Below are positions 44,556 through 51,962 of a stretch of DNA of 64,000 nt, piece by piece. Positions within the stretch are counted from its first letter, which is position 1. Each line of letters starts with the position of its first letter. Source of the DNA: Castellaniella sp044508625 (lineage in GTDB: Bacteria > Pseudomonadota > Gammaproteobacteria > Burkholderiales > Burkholderiaceae_B); assembly GCA_044508625.1 (NCBI GenBank), contig JBIQHJ010000011.1, forward strand, positions 1 to 64,000. The letters are read 5' to 3'. The notes beneath the pieces were generated by a model. It was not told where the DNA came from, did not search any database, and saw only the letters and a list, made by a program, of their open reading frames with translations. A program made the position numbers and the translations under genes.

Positions 44556-45653
44556 ATGAAACTGGGCATCACCCATACCGTTCTTGCCGCCGGCGCCCTG
44601 ATGGCCGCCCTGTCCGCGGGCGCGCAGGAACGTGTCGTCAACGTCTACAACTGGGCCGAGTACACCGCGCCGGACACGATTCCGGGCTTCCAGAAGGCGA
44701 CCGGGATCAAGATCCGCTACGACGTCTACGACAGCAACGACACGCTCCAGGCCAAGCTGCTGACCGGCAAGTCCGGCTACGACGTGGTCGTGCCCTCGAC
44801 GCACTACGCGGCCCGCCAGATCGAGGGCGGCCTGTTCCAAAAGCTCGACCGCTCCAAGATCCCCAACTGGAAATACCTGGATCCGGCCCTGATGGAGCTC
44901 GTGGCCTCGGTCGATCCCGGCAACCAGTACCTCGTGCCCTGGGGCTACGGCACCAACGGCCTGGGCTACAACATCACCAAGGTCCGCGAGCTGATGGGCG
45001 CCGACGCCCCGCTGCACTCATGGGACATGCTGTTCAAGCCCGAGAACGCCGCCAAGCTGCAGGGTTGCGGGATCTCGATCCTGGACGAGGCCGCCCAGGT
45101 GTTCCCGGCGGTCCTGCACTACATGGGCAAGGATCCCAACAGCAGCGAGCCCAAGGACTACGAGGCCGCGCTCGCCCTGCTCAAGACCATCCGCCCCTAC
45201 GTGCGCCAGTTCAGCTCCTCGGGCTACATCGACGAGCTGGCCGCCGGCGGCCTGTGCATGGTCTACGGCTATTCGGGCGACGTGATGATCGCCGCGGCCC
45301 GCGCCCGCGAGGCGGGCAAGGCCTACACGATCGACTATTTCATTCCCGATGGCGGCGCCCCGGCCTGGTTCGACACGATGGCCATCCCCAAGAGCGCCGA
45401 GCACGTGGACGAGGCGCACGCCTTCATCAACTACATCGAGACGCCCGAGGTGCACGCGGCGATCACCAACACGATGTTCTATCCGAACGCCAACATGGAG
45501 GCGCGCAAGCACGTGGTCAAGGAGGTCGCCGAGAACCCCATGATCTACCCGCCCGCCGAGGTGGCGCGGACCCTGTTCGTGATCAAGCCCCAGCCCCTGC
45601 CCATCCAGCGCCTGCAGACGCGCATGTGGGCCGAGCTGAAGTCCGGGCGCTAG
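44556..45653 (+). CDS. potF: Putrescine/polyamine ABC transporter substrate-binding protein
   Basis: A periplasmic polyamine-binding protein of 365 residues, PotF/SpuD family. A signal peptide (residues 1-23, ending ALSAGAQ) precedes VVNVYNWAEYTAPDTIPGF, the hallmark start of the mature family. Other motifs are VVPSTHYAARQIEGG, LVPWGYGTNGLGYN and the C-terminal QPLPIQRLQTRMW. A strong GAGGGGG Shine-Dalgarno lies before the ATG. It heads a complete potF-G-H-I importer operon; putrescine over spermidine is suggested by the four-gene PotFGHI order. Confidence 0.93.
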   Translation: MKLGITHTVLAAGALMAALSAGAQERVVNVYNWAEYTAPDTIPGFQKATGIKIRYDVYDSNDTLQAKLLTGKSGYDVVVPSTHYAARQIEGGLFQKLDRSKIPNWKYLDPALMELVASVDPGNQYLVPWGYGTNGLGYNITKVRELMGADAPLHSWDMLFKPENAAKLQGCGISILDEAAQVFPAVLHYMGKDPNSSEPKDYEAALALLKTIRPYVRQFSSSGYIDELAAGGLCMVYGYSGDVMIAAARAREAGKAYTIDYFIPDGGAPAWFDTMAIPKSAEHVDEAHAFINYIETPEVHAAITNTMFYPNANMEARKHVVKEVAENPMIYPPAEVARTLFVIKPQPLPIQRLQTRMWAELKSGR

Positions 45654-45658
45654 GCGGC

Positions 45659-46786
45659 ATGATGCAGGACGTGCGCGGCATGCCCCGCCAGGGCGAGGCC
45701 GATGACTTCGTGCGCATCGAGGACGTGGTCAAGATCTTCGGCGACACGGTGGCGGTGCAGTCCGTCAACCTCTCGGTGCGCCGCCACGAGATCTTCGCCC
45801 TGCTGGGCAGTTCGGGCTGCGGCAAGTCGACGCTGCTGCGCATGCTGGCGGGCTTCGAGGAGCCCACCTCCGGGCGCATCGTCCTCGACGACGAGGACAT
45901 CACCCTGTTGCCCCCGCACCGGCGGCCGGTCAACATGATGTTCCAGTCCTACGCGCTGTTCCCCCACATGACGGTCGAGGCGAACGTGGCCTTCGGCCTG
46001 CGGCAGGAGGGCGTGCCGCGCCACGAGATCCACGAGCGGGTCTTCGAGGCGCTGGACCTGGTCCAGATGGCGGGCTATGCGCGGCGCAAGCCGCATCAGT
46101 TGTCGGGCGGCCAGCAGCAGCGCGTGGCGCTCGCGCGCAGCCTGGTCAAGCGGCCCAAGCTGCTGCTGCTCGACGAGCCGATGTCGGCGCTGGACAAGCA
46201 GATCCGCCAGGCCACGCAGATCGAGCTGGTCAAGATCCTCGACCAGGTCGGCGTCACCTGCATCATGGTGACCCACGACCAGGAGGAGGCCATGACCATG
46301 GCCAGCCGCCTGGCCGTGATGACCGAGGGCCAGATCGTGCAGTGCGGCACGCCCTACGAGGTCTACGCCTTTCCGAATTCGCGCTTCGTGGCGGGCTTCA
46401 TCGGCTCGACCAATCTGTTCACCGGGACCATCGACGTCGACGAGCCCGACCACGTCCTCATCGGCAGCGACGCCCTGGCGCGGCCCCTGTACGTCAGCCA
46501 CGGGGTCAGCGAGCCCCTGGGCATGGCGGTCCACGTCTCGATCCGTCCCGAGCGGATCCGCGTGCTGCGCGAGCAGCCCGAGACGGATTCCAACTGGGGC
46601 CATGGCATGGTGTCCCACGTCGCCTGGATGGGCAGCTATGCCCGCTACCAGATCCGCCTGGACGCCGGGCAGGTGATCGAGGCGAGCGTCCCCAGCCTGG
46701 ACTGGAACCAGGCCGAGGCGCCGGGCGTCGACGAGGAGGTCTACGTCTCGTGGGCGCACGACGCCGGCACGGTGCTCTCTACATGA
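45659..46786 (+). CDS. potG: Polyamine ABC transporter ATPase
   Basis: The 375-residue ATPase of the polyamine importer. It has Walker A GSSGCGKSTLL, signature LSGGQQQRVALARSL, Walker B LLLLDEPMSALD and H-loop MVTHDQEEAM, followed by a C-terminal TOBE domain (from about residue 280, VHVSIRPERIRVL). It starts at the ATG at 45659, 5 nt after potF (a second ATG follows directly), and overlaps potH by 4 bp. Confidence 0.93.
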   Translation: MMQDVRGMPRQGEADDFVRIEDVVKIFGDTVAVQSVNLSVRRHEIFALLGSSGCGKSTLLRMLAGFEEPTSGRIVLDDEDITLLPPHRRPVNMMFQSYALFPHMTVEANVAFGLRQEGVPRHEIHERVFEALDLVQMAGYARRKPHQLSGGQQQRVALARSLVKRPKLLLLDEPMSALDKQIRQATQIELVKILDQVGVTCIMVTHDQEEAMTMASRLAVMTEGQIVQCGTPYEVYAFPNSRFVAGFIGSTNLFTGTIDVDEPDHVLIGSDALARPLYVSHGVSEPLGMAVHVSIRPERIRVLREQPETDSNWGHGMVSHVAWMGSYARYQIRLDAGQVIEASVPSLDWNQAEAPGVDEEVYVSWAHDAGTVLST

Positions 46787-47697
46787 ACCTGCGCACGCTC
46801 GCGCGCCTGCGCCCCTCCGCCCGCCAGCTCGCCGTCGGCGTGCCCTACGTCTGGCTGGGGGTCTTTCTGCTGGTGCCGTTCCTGCTGGTGCTCAAGATCA
46901 GCTTTGCCGACCTGCAGTTCGGCATCCCGCCGTACACGCCGCTGGCGTCCCTCCAGGACCAGACCCTCCAGCTCGCGCTGCACCTGCGCGGCTACGTCCT
47001 GCTGTTCACCGACAGCCTGTACCTCGCGACCTACCTGAACTCGGTCAAGATGGCCCTGGTCACCACGGTCTGCTGCGCCCTGATCGGCTATCCCATGGCC
47101 TACCAGATCGCGCGCTCGCGCCCGGCCACCCGCAACCTGCTGCTGCTGGGGGTGATCCTGCCGTTCTGGACCTCGCTGCTGCTGCGGGTGTATGCCTGGG
47201 TGGGGATCCTGCGCAGCGACGGCCTGCTCAACGGCCTGCTGATGAGCCTGGGCCTGATCGACGCGCCGCTGGAAATCTACCGCACCGACCTGGCGGTGTA
47301 CATCGGCCTCGTGTACGCCTACCTGCCGTTCTTCATCCTGCCGCTGTACGCCAATCTCGTCAAGCTCGACCACCGCCTGCTCGAGGCGGCCTACGACCTG
47401 GGCGCGCGCCCCTGGCGCGCCTTCCTGCAGATCACCCTGCCGCTGTCGATGCCGGGCGTGATCGCGGGGGCCATGCTGGTGTTCATCCCCTCGGTGGGCG
47501 AGTACGTGATCCCCGAGATGCTGGGCGGGGCCGACACCCTGATGATGGGCCGCGTCATGTGGACTGAATTCTTCAACAACGCCGACTGGCCCATGGCGGC
47601 GGCGGTGACCTGCGTCATGGTCCTCCTGCTGCTGGTGCCGCTGTCGATCTTCCAGTACAACCAGGCGCGGCAGTTCGAAAAGGATCGCCGGCGATGA
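46783..47697 (+). CDS. potH: Polyamine ABC transporter permease PotH
   Basis: An inner-membrane permease of 304 residues with six hydrophobic segments and the EAA loop EAAYDLGARPWRAFLQITLPLS. Motifs LPFWTSLLLRVYAW and VGEYVIPEMLGG are typical of PotB/PotH. The ATG overlaps the potG stop (46783-46786). Its own TGA is at 47695-47697, overlapping the first copy of the potI start, just before the assembly gap; the gene itself is complete. Confidence 0.92.
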   Translation: MNLRTLARLRPSARQLAVGVPYVWLGVFLLVPFLLVLKISFADLQFGIPPYTPLASLQDQTLQLALHLRGYVLLFTDSLYLATYLNSVKMALVTTVCCALIGYPMAYQIARSRPATRNLLLLGVILPFWTSLLLRVYAWVGILRSDGLLNGLLMSLGLIDAPLEIYRTDLAVYIGLVYAYLPFFILPLYANLVKLDHRLLEAAYDLGARPWRAFLQITLPLSMPGVIAGAMLVFIPSVGEYVIPEMLGGADTLMMGRVMWTEFFNNADWPMAAAVTCVMVLLLLVPLSIFQYNQARQFEKDRRR

Positions 47698-47743
47698 AGG
47701 GCAACCCGGTCCTGCGCTTCGTGGTCCTGGTGATCGGCTACGC
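47694..47743 (+). other. Truncated first copy of the potI 5' end at a contig end
   Basis: The ATG at 47694 overlaps the potH stop in the usual ATGA pattern and starts potI, but the sequence runs into 100 N after 50 nt. The same sequence reappears after the gap at 47849. This is a duplicated contig end, not a real partial gene. Confidence 0.85.
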
Positions 47744-47843
47744 NNNNNNNNNNNNNNNNNNNNNNNNNNNNNNNNNNNNNNNNNNNNNNNNNNNNNNNNN
47801 NNNNNNNNNNNNNNNNNNNNNNNNNNNNNNNNNNNNNNNNNNN
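47744..47843. other. Assembly gap (100 N)
   Basis: One hundred N bases join two contigs. The 55 nt before the gap (47689-47743) are identical to the 55 nt after it (47844-47898), so the contigs overlap and no real sequence is likely missing. Confidence 0.95.
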
Positions 47844-47848
47844 CGGCG

Positions 47849-48655
47849 ATGAAGGGCAACCCGGTCCTGCGCTTCGTGGTCCTGGTGATCGGCTACGCCT
47901 TCCTGTACGTGCCGATCGCCTGCCTGATGGCGTTTTCCTTCAACGATTCCAGCCTCATGACCTCCTGGTCGGGATTCTCGCTGCGCTGGTACGTCGAGCT
48001 CTTTCAGGACAAGGCGCTGCTCGAGGCGGCCCGCCTGTCGCTCGTGATCGCCGCCCTGACGGCGACCACCGCCGTGGCGATCGGCACCTGGGCCGGCTAC
48101 GTGCTGGCGCGCATGGGCCGCTTTCGCGGCTTCGGCCTGTACATCGGCATGCTGAGCGCGCCGCTGGTGATGCCCGAGGTCGTGCTGGGGATCTCGCTGC
48201 TGCTGATGTTCGTCGAGATGTCCAAGCTGCTCGGCTGGCCCGAGGGCAACGGCGTCTTCACCATCTGGGTCGGCCACGTCACGCTGTGCATGGCCTACGT
48301 GGCGGTCATCATCCAGTCGCGGGTGCGCGACCTGGACCGCTCGCTCGAGGAGGCGGCGCTCGACCTGGGCGCCTCGCCGCTCAAGGTGTTCTTCCTGATC
48401 ACCGTGCCCCTGATCTCGCCCGCGCTGCTGGCCTCCTGGCTGCTGGCCTTCACCCTGTCGCTGGACGACGTCGTGGTGGCGTCCTTTCTCTCGGGGCCGG
48501 GCTACACCACCCTGCCGCTCGAGGTGTTCTCGCGCGTGCGGCTGGGCCTCAAGCCCGAGATCAACGCCCTGGCGACCCTGTTCATGCTGGTGGTCGGCAT
48601 CGTGGTGGTCGCCGCCAACCGCGTCCAGGTGCGCCAGGCCCGCCGCGGCGCCTGA
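47849..48655 (+). CDS. potI: Polyamine ABC transporter permease PotI
   Basis: The second permease of the polyamine importer, 268 residues, six hydrophobic segments and the EAA loop EEAALDLGASPLKVFFLITVPL. The TLSLDDVVVASFLSGPG segment is typical of PotC/PotI. Only this copy, after the gap, is complete. When the false duplication is collapsed its ATG overlaps the potH stop by four bases, restoring the normal potF-G-H-I operon. Confidence 0.92.
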   Translation: MKGNPVLRFVVLVIGYAFLYVPIACLMAFSFNDSSLMTSWSGFSLRWYVELFQDKALLEAARLSLVIAALTATTAVAIGTWAGYVLARMGRFRGFGLYIGMLSAPLVMPEVVLGISLLLMFVEMSKLLGWPEGNGVFTIWVGHVTLCMAYVAVIIQSRVRDLDRSLEEAALDLGASPLKVFFLITVPLISPALLASWLLAFTLSLDDVVVASFLSGPGYTTLPLEVFSRVRLGLKPEINALATLFMLVVGIVVVAANRVQVRQARRGA

Positions 48656-48771
48656 GTTGGTCGAAGCTGGATGGGGGACGGGTCCCGAGCCCCGTGCCAT
48701 TGGCCTTGGCGTGCCGGATGGGCCGTCCGGCTCCGGCCGGGAGGGGCGGGGGGCCGCCGGCGCGGGCCGGG

Positions 48772-48777
48772 TACAAT
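48772..48777 (+). promoter_or_regulatory. Putative -10 box of rpiA
   Basis: GTACAAT, with TACAAT at five of six matches, lies 34 nt before the rpiA ATG. No convincing -35 is present in the GC-rich upstream sequence. Confidence 0.4.
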
Positions 48778-48811
48778 GGGCCCCCGCCCATCGCCGGAGC
48801 CGCGCGCCATC

Positions 48812-49110
48812 ATGCCCACCCAAGACCAGCTCAAGCAACAGGCCGCCCAGGCGGCCATCGACCATGTCCTGCCCCAGCTCAGGCCGGAGGACGTCCTGGG
48901 CGTGGGCACCGGCTCGACCGTGGACCTGTTCATCGACCTGCTGGCCGCGCATCGGGGGGATTTCCGCGCGGCGGTGTCCAGTTCCGAGCGCAGCACGCGC
49001 CGCTTGCGGGCGGCGGGGATCGAGGTGCTGGACCTGAACGAGGTCCCGGCCATGCCCTGGTACGTCGACGGCGCCGACGAGATCACCGGCGCGCTCGACA
49101 TGATCAAGGG
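48812..49110 (+). pseudogene. rpiA: Ribose-5-phosphate isomerase A, N-terminal fragment cut by gap
   Basis: RpiA interconverts ribose 5-phosphate and ribulose 5-phosphate. This fragment covers about 99 residues: MPTQDQLKQQAAQ, the phosphate-binding GVGTGSTVDLF, AVSSSERSTRRL, LDLNEVP and YVDGADEITGALDMIKG. The frame is good up to the gap at 49111. The sequence after the gap restarts about 27 residues earlier in the RpiA fold with a different sequence, so the two pieces do not form one gene as drawn. It is labelled broken because of assembly, not because decay is proven. Confidence 0.8.
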
Positions 49111-49120
49111 NNNNNNNNNN
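49111..49120. other. Assembly gap (10 N) inside rpiA
   Basis: Ten N bases separate two rpiA pieces. Both flanks encode the YVDGADEI region, but they differ in sequence around a shared 20-bp core (49061-49080 and 49158-49177), so the join is doubtful. Confidence 0.95.
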
Positions 49121-49121
49121 G

Positions 49122-49589
49122 AACGACGTGCTCGAAAGCGGCGATTCGATCCCCGTGTACGTCGACGGCGCCGACGAAATCGATGCGCGGCTGCGCATGA
49201 TCAAGGGCGGCGGCGGCGCGCTCACGCGCGAAAAGATCGTCGCCTCGGTGGCGGACCGTTTCGCCTGCATCGTCGACGAGTCCAAGCTCGTCGACCGCCT
49301 GGGCCGCTTCCCCCTGCCCATCGAGGTGATCCCGCTCGCGCGCGAGGCGGTGGCGCGCGCCCTGCGGCAGCTCGGCGGGCGGCCGGTCCTGCGCGAGGGT
49401 TTCGTGACCGACAACGGCGGCCAGATCCTGGACGTCTCCGGGCTGTCGCTGGACGAGCCCGCGCAGTTCGAGGCGATGGTCAACAACATCCCGGGCGTGG
49501 TGTGCTGCGGCCTGTTCGCGATCTCGGGCGCGGACCTGGCGCTGGTCGCCGGCCCCGGGGGCGTGCGCGTCCTGCGCCGCGATTTGTGA
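49122..49589 (+). pseudogene. rpiA: Ribose-5-phosphate isomerase A, C-terminal fragment after gap
   Basis: This 155-residue piece begins in mid-gene (NDVLESGDSIPVYVDGADEID) and runs to a natural stop. It has MIKGGGGALTREKIVASVA with the catalytic Asp/Lys/Glu region, KLVDRLGRFPLPIEVIPLAREAV and the C-terminal FVTDNGGQILDVSG. It repeats the DGADEI-MIKGG segment already present before the gap but with clearly different residues, so it comes from a different rpiA allele, paralogue or organism. It is one base out of frame with the upstream piece, although the N count is arbitrary. Confidence 0.8.
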
Positions 49590-49700
49590 GGGCTGCGGCC
49601 GCGCACGCACGAGCATGATGCCGCGATGAGCCGTTCGCGCCCGGGCTGCCCGCCTTGCGGCCCAGCCTCGATGCCGCCATGGGCCGACCGCGCCGGCATG

Positions 49701-49718
49701 CGGTCATGATGCCGTCAT
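49701..49718 (+). promoter_or_regulatory. PHO-box-like direct repeat
   Basis: CGGTCAT-GATG-CCGTCAT consists of two heptamers, each six of seven to the PhoB half-site CTGTCAT, with the canonical 4-bp spacing. It lies 203 nt before phoU, but about 137 bp upstream of the best promoter, so function is uncertain. Confidence 0.35.
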
Positions 49719-49739
49719 GATCAGCGCTTAAGCTATGCC

Positions 49740-49853
49740 CATGGCATCGAGCCGTCGGCGTGGCGCCGGGCCGCGGCCATGGCATCGAGCCGCCGGCGTG
49801 GCGCCGGGCCGCGGGCACCGCATCGGGTCGCGGGCGTGGCGCGGGGCCCCGGC
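49740..49853. repeat. Three 38-bp tandem repeats before phoU
   Basis: Units at 49740-49777, 49778-49815 and 49816-49853 start CATGGCATCGAGCCG (third copy CACCGCATCGGGTCG). The first two differ at only two positions. A degenerate fourth copy begins at 49854 and supplies the ATGACA of the phoU promoter. Confidence 0.8.
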
Positions 49854-49854
49854 C

Positions 49855-49883
49855 ATGACAAGGCGTCGCCGGGGTGCTACGCT
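49855..49883 (+). promoter_or_regulatory. Sigma70-like promoter of phoU
   Basis: ATGACA (five of six to TTGACA) and TACGCT with an extended -10 TGC are separated by 17 bp. The predicted start is about 30 nt before the phoU ATG, which has a GAGG ribosome site. Confidence 0.5.
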
Positions 49884-49920
49884 TTGCGGTCATGCGATTC
49901 CCAGATATTGAGGTCAGGAC

Positions 49921-50643
49921 ATGCTGGAGCACACCAACAAGCAATTCCATGCCGAACTCGAGACGACGCGCTCGATGTTCCTGCAGATGGGCGGCCTGGT
50001 CGAGTCCATGGTGCTCGACGGCATGCGGGCGCTGGCCGACGGCGAGCTCGAGCTGGTCGACAAGGTCCGCGAGCACGAGCGCCAGGTCAACCAGCTCGAG
50101 GTCAGCATCGACGAGCGCATCGGCCTGCTGATCGCGCGCAACCAGCCCACGGCGGTCGACCTGCGCCTGCTGCTGTCGATCTCCAAGATGCTGACCGACA
50201 TGGAGCGCTGCGGCGACGAGGCGGTCAAGGTCGCCAAGGTCGCGCGCCGCCTCCACGAGGCCGACTCGTCCTACGAGCCGGTGGTCGAGCTGCGCCACAT
50301 GGCCGACGCCGTGGCGGGCATGATCCGCGCCGCGCTCGACGCCTTCGCCCGCGAGGATCCCGTGGCCGCCGCCCAGGTGGTGCGCAGCGACAAGGAGGTC
50401 GACCGGGAATGGAAGGCCGCCCTGCGCCACATGATCACCTACATGATCGAGGATCCGCGCACGATCTCGCGCTCGATCGACCTGGTCTTCATCGCCCGCG
50501 CGCTCGAGCGCATCGGCGACCACGCCAAGAACATGGCCGAGCGGGTGATCTACATGGTGCGGGGCGACGACGTGCGCCACATGGGCGTGAGCAACACCGA
50601 GCGCATGGCGCGCGGCGAGGCCCCCGAGCTCAAGGAAAAGTGA
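49921..50643 (+). CDS. phoU: Phosphate signalling complex protein PhoU
   Basis: PhoU is a cytoplasmic helical-bundle protein that couples the Pst phosphate transporter to the PhoR sensor kinase and curbs PhoB activation. The 240-residue product has the two PhoU repeats with metal-binding E/D-rich motifs DMERCGDEAVKVAKVARR and ALERIGDHAKNMAERVIYMV. It is not next to pst or phoBR genes here and is followed, tail to tail with one base between, by yggX. A PHO-box-like sequence upstream suggests phosphate control. Confidence 0.94.
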   Translation: MLEHTNKQFHAELETTRSMFLQMGGLVESMVLDGMRALADGELELVDKVREHERQVNQLEVSIDERIGLLIARNQPTAVDLRLLLSISKMLTDMERCGDEAVKVAKVARRLHEADSSYEPVVELRHMADAVAGMIRAALDAFAREDPVAAAQVVRSDKEVDREWKAALRHMITYMIEDPRTISRSIDLVFIARALERIGDHAKNMAERVIYMVRGDDVRHMGVSNTERMARGEAPELKEK

Positions 50644-50644
50644 A

Positions 50645-50917
50645 TCAGGCCTCGGGGGGCACGTAGCCCCGGGCCTCGACGTCGCGGTCCTCGAACAGGA
50701 ATTCCTGCATGCGGCCCGAGAGGAACTTGCGTGCGTCGGCGTCCGCCAGGCTGAGGTGGTTTTCGTTGACCAGGCGCGTCTGGATGTCCAGCCACTTGGC
50801 CCAGGCGTCCTTCGAGATTTCGCGCCAGATCCGCACGCCGAGATCGCCGGGGTAGGGCGGGTAGTCCAGCCCCTCGGCCTCGCGGTTCAGTTTGCGGCAA
50901 TGGATCATGCGAGCCAT
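50645..50917 (-). CDS. yggX: Fe(2+)-trafficking / oxidative damage protection protein YggX
   Basis: A 90-residue protein of the YggX family, which protects Fe-S clusters from oxidative damage. Conserved features are MARMIHCRKLNREAEGLDYPPYPG (with the single conserved cysteine), ISKDAWAKWLDIQTRLVNENHLS and DARKFLSGRMQEFLF. The ATG at 50917 gives the standard start. A TACAAT box (50966-50971) overlapping the rmlD stop suggests its own promoter. It is convergent with phoU. Confidence 0.95.
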   Translation of the reverse strand: MARMIHCRKLNREAEGLDYPPYPGDLGVRIWREISKDAWAKWLDIQTRLVNENHLSLADADARKFLSGRMQEFLFEDRDVEARGYVPPEA

Positions 50918-50963
50918 GTGTATCGACCTCCAGGCGGCTGTGCTGTCGTCATCCGTGCAGCCC

Positions 50964-51962
50964 TCATTGTAGTCCCTCGGGGGCCCGTGCCAGCGCATCC
51001 AGCGTCCGTGCCAGGCCGATGCGCCAGTCGGGGGGCGGGCGGCCCAGCAGCGCCGCGAGTTTCGAGCCGTCGAGCCGGCTGTCGGCCGGCCGGGGCTCGG
51101 GCGAGGGCCAGTCGGCCGAGGCGATGGCGCGCAGCCGGGGCGGGTGCTCGAGCAGGCCGCGGGCGAGGGCCTCGTCGAGGATTTCCCGGGCGAAGCCATG
51201 CCGGCTCATCCAGGGTTCGCCGCCGAAATGATAGATGCCCCCCGGCGCGGCGGGCCGCATGGCGAGCTCGAGCAGGACCGCGGCCAGGTCCCCGGCCCAG
51301 GTGGGGCCGCCGAACTGGTCGTCGGCGACGTCCAGCGCCCCGCGCTCGCGCCCGAGCCGCAGCACGGTCTTGACGAAATTGCCCCCGTGGGCGCCGAACA
51401 CCCAGCCCGTGCGCAGCACGATGCCGTCCGGCGCCCGGCGCAGCGCCTCCCGCTCGCCCTCGAGCTTGCTCAGGCCGTACGTGTTGATCGGATTCGGCGG
51501 GTCGTCCTCGACGTACGGGCGGCCGGCGCGGCCGTCGAACACATAGTCGGTGGAGACATGCAGCAGCCGCGCGCCGCGCCGCGCGCAGGCGCGCGCCAGC
51601 AAGCCGGGCGCCTCGGCGTTGACGGCCATGGCCAGCCCGCGCTCGGCGGCGGCCCGGTCGACGACCGTATAGGCGGCCGCATTGATGACGACGTCGGCGG
51701 GGTGCCGGTCCAGCCAGGCCTCGATGGCATCGGCGCGCGTCACGTCCAGCCTGGCCCGGTCGGCAAAGGTGAGGTCCGCCACGGCCGGGTCTGTACAGGC
51801 CGAGCCTGGCGCGGCCCGGCCGTCGGAGGCCGTCCCTTCCTGCACGGCCCCGTCCGCGCAGGCGGCGGGCGCCGGGGAGGTCGATCGGGCGATCCGGTCT
51901 CGCAGCGAGCGGCCCAGTTGCCCGCCGGCGCCCGTCACCAGGATGCGCAAGGAGGCCGACAT
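50964..51962 (-). CDS. rmlD: dTDP-4-dehydrorhamnose reductase
   Basis: RmlD makes the last step of dTDP-L-rhamnose synthesis. The 332-residue SDR has TGAGGQLG, the DRARLDVTRADAIEAWL and AAYTVVDRAE-like segments, STDYVFDG and NTYGLSKLEGE (YxxxK). An insert of about 37 residues (27-63; Ala/Ser/Asp-rich, with two cysteines) follows the first helix where E. coli RmlD is continuous. It overlaps rmlB by four bases. rmlA and rmlC, needed for the complete pathway, are not in the window. Confidence 0.9.
   Translation of the reverse strand: MSASLRILVTGAGGQLGRSLRDRIARSTSPAPAACADGAVQEGTASDGRAAPGSACTDPAVADLTFADRARLDVTRADAIEAWLDRHPADVVINAAAYTVVDRAAAERGLAMAVNAEAPGLLARACARRGARLLHVSTDYVFDGRAGRPYVEDDPPNPINTYGLSKLEGEREALRRAPDGIVLRTGWVFGAHGGNFVKTVLRLGRERGALDVADDQFGGPTWAGDLAAVLLELAMRPAAPGGIYHFGGEPWMSRHGFAREILDEALARGLLEHPPRLRAIASADWPSPEPRPADSRLDGSKLAALLGRPPPDWRIGLARTLDALARAPEGLQ
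50966..50971 (-). promoter_or_regulatory. Putative -10 box of yggX
   Basis: TACAAT on the minus strand overlaps the rmlD stop codon and lies 48 nt before the yggX ATG. -35 not resolved. Confidence 0.38.

Larger units (their letters stand above)
49590..49920. other. 331-nt spacer upstream of phoU
   Basis: No gene is visible. From left to right it holds GC-rich sequence rich in ATGCCG words, a PHO-box-like direct repeat (49701-49718), three 38-bp tandem repeats (49740-49853) and a promoter (49855-49883). Confidence 0.6.
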
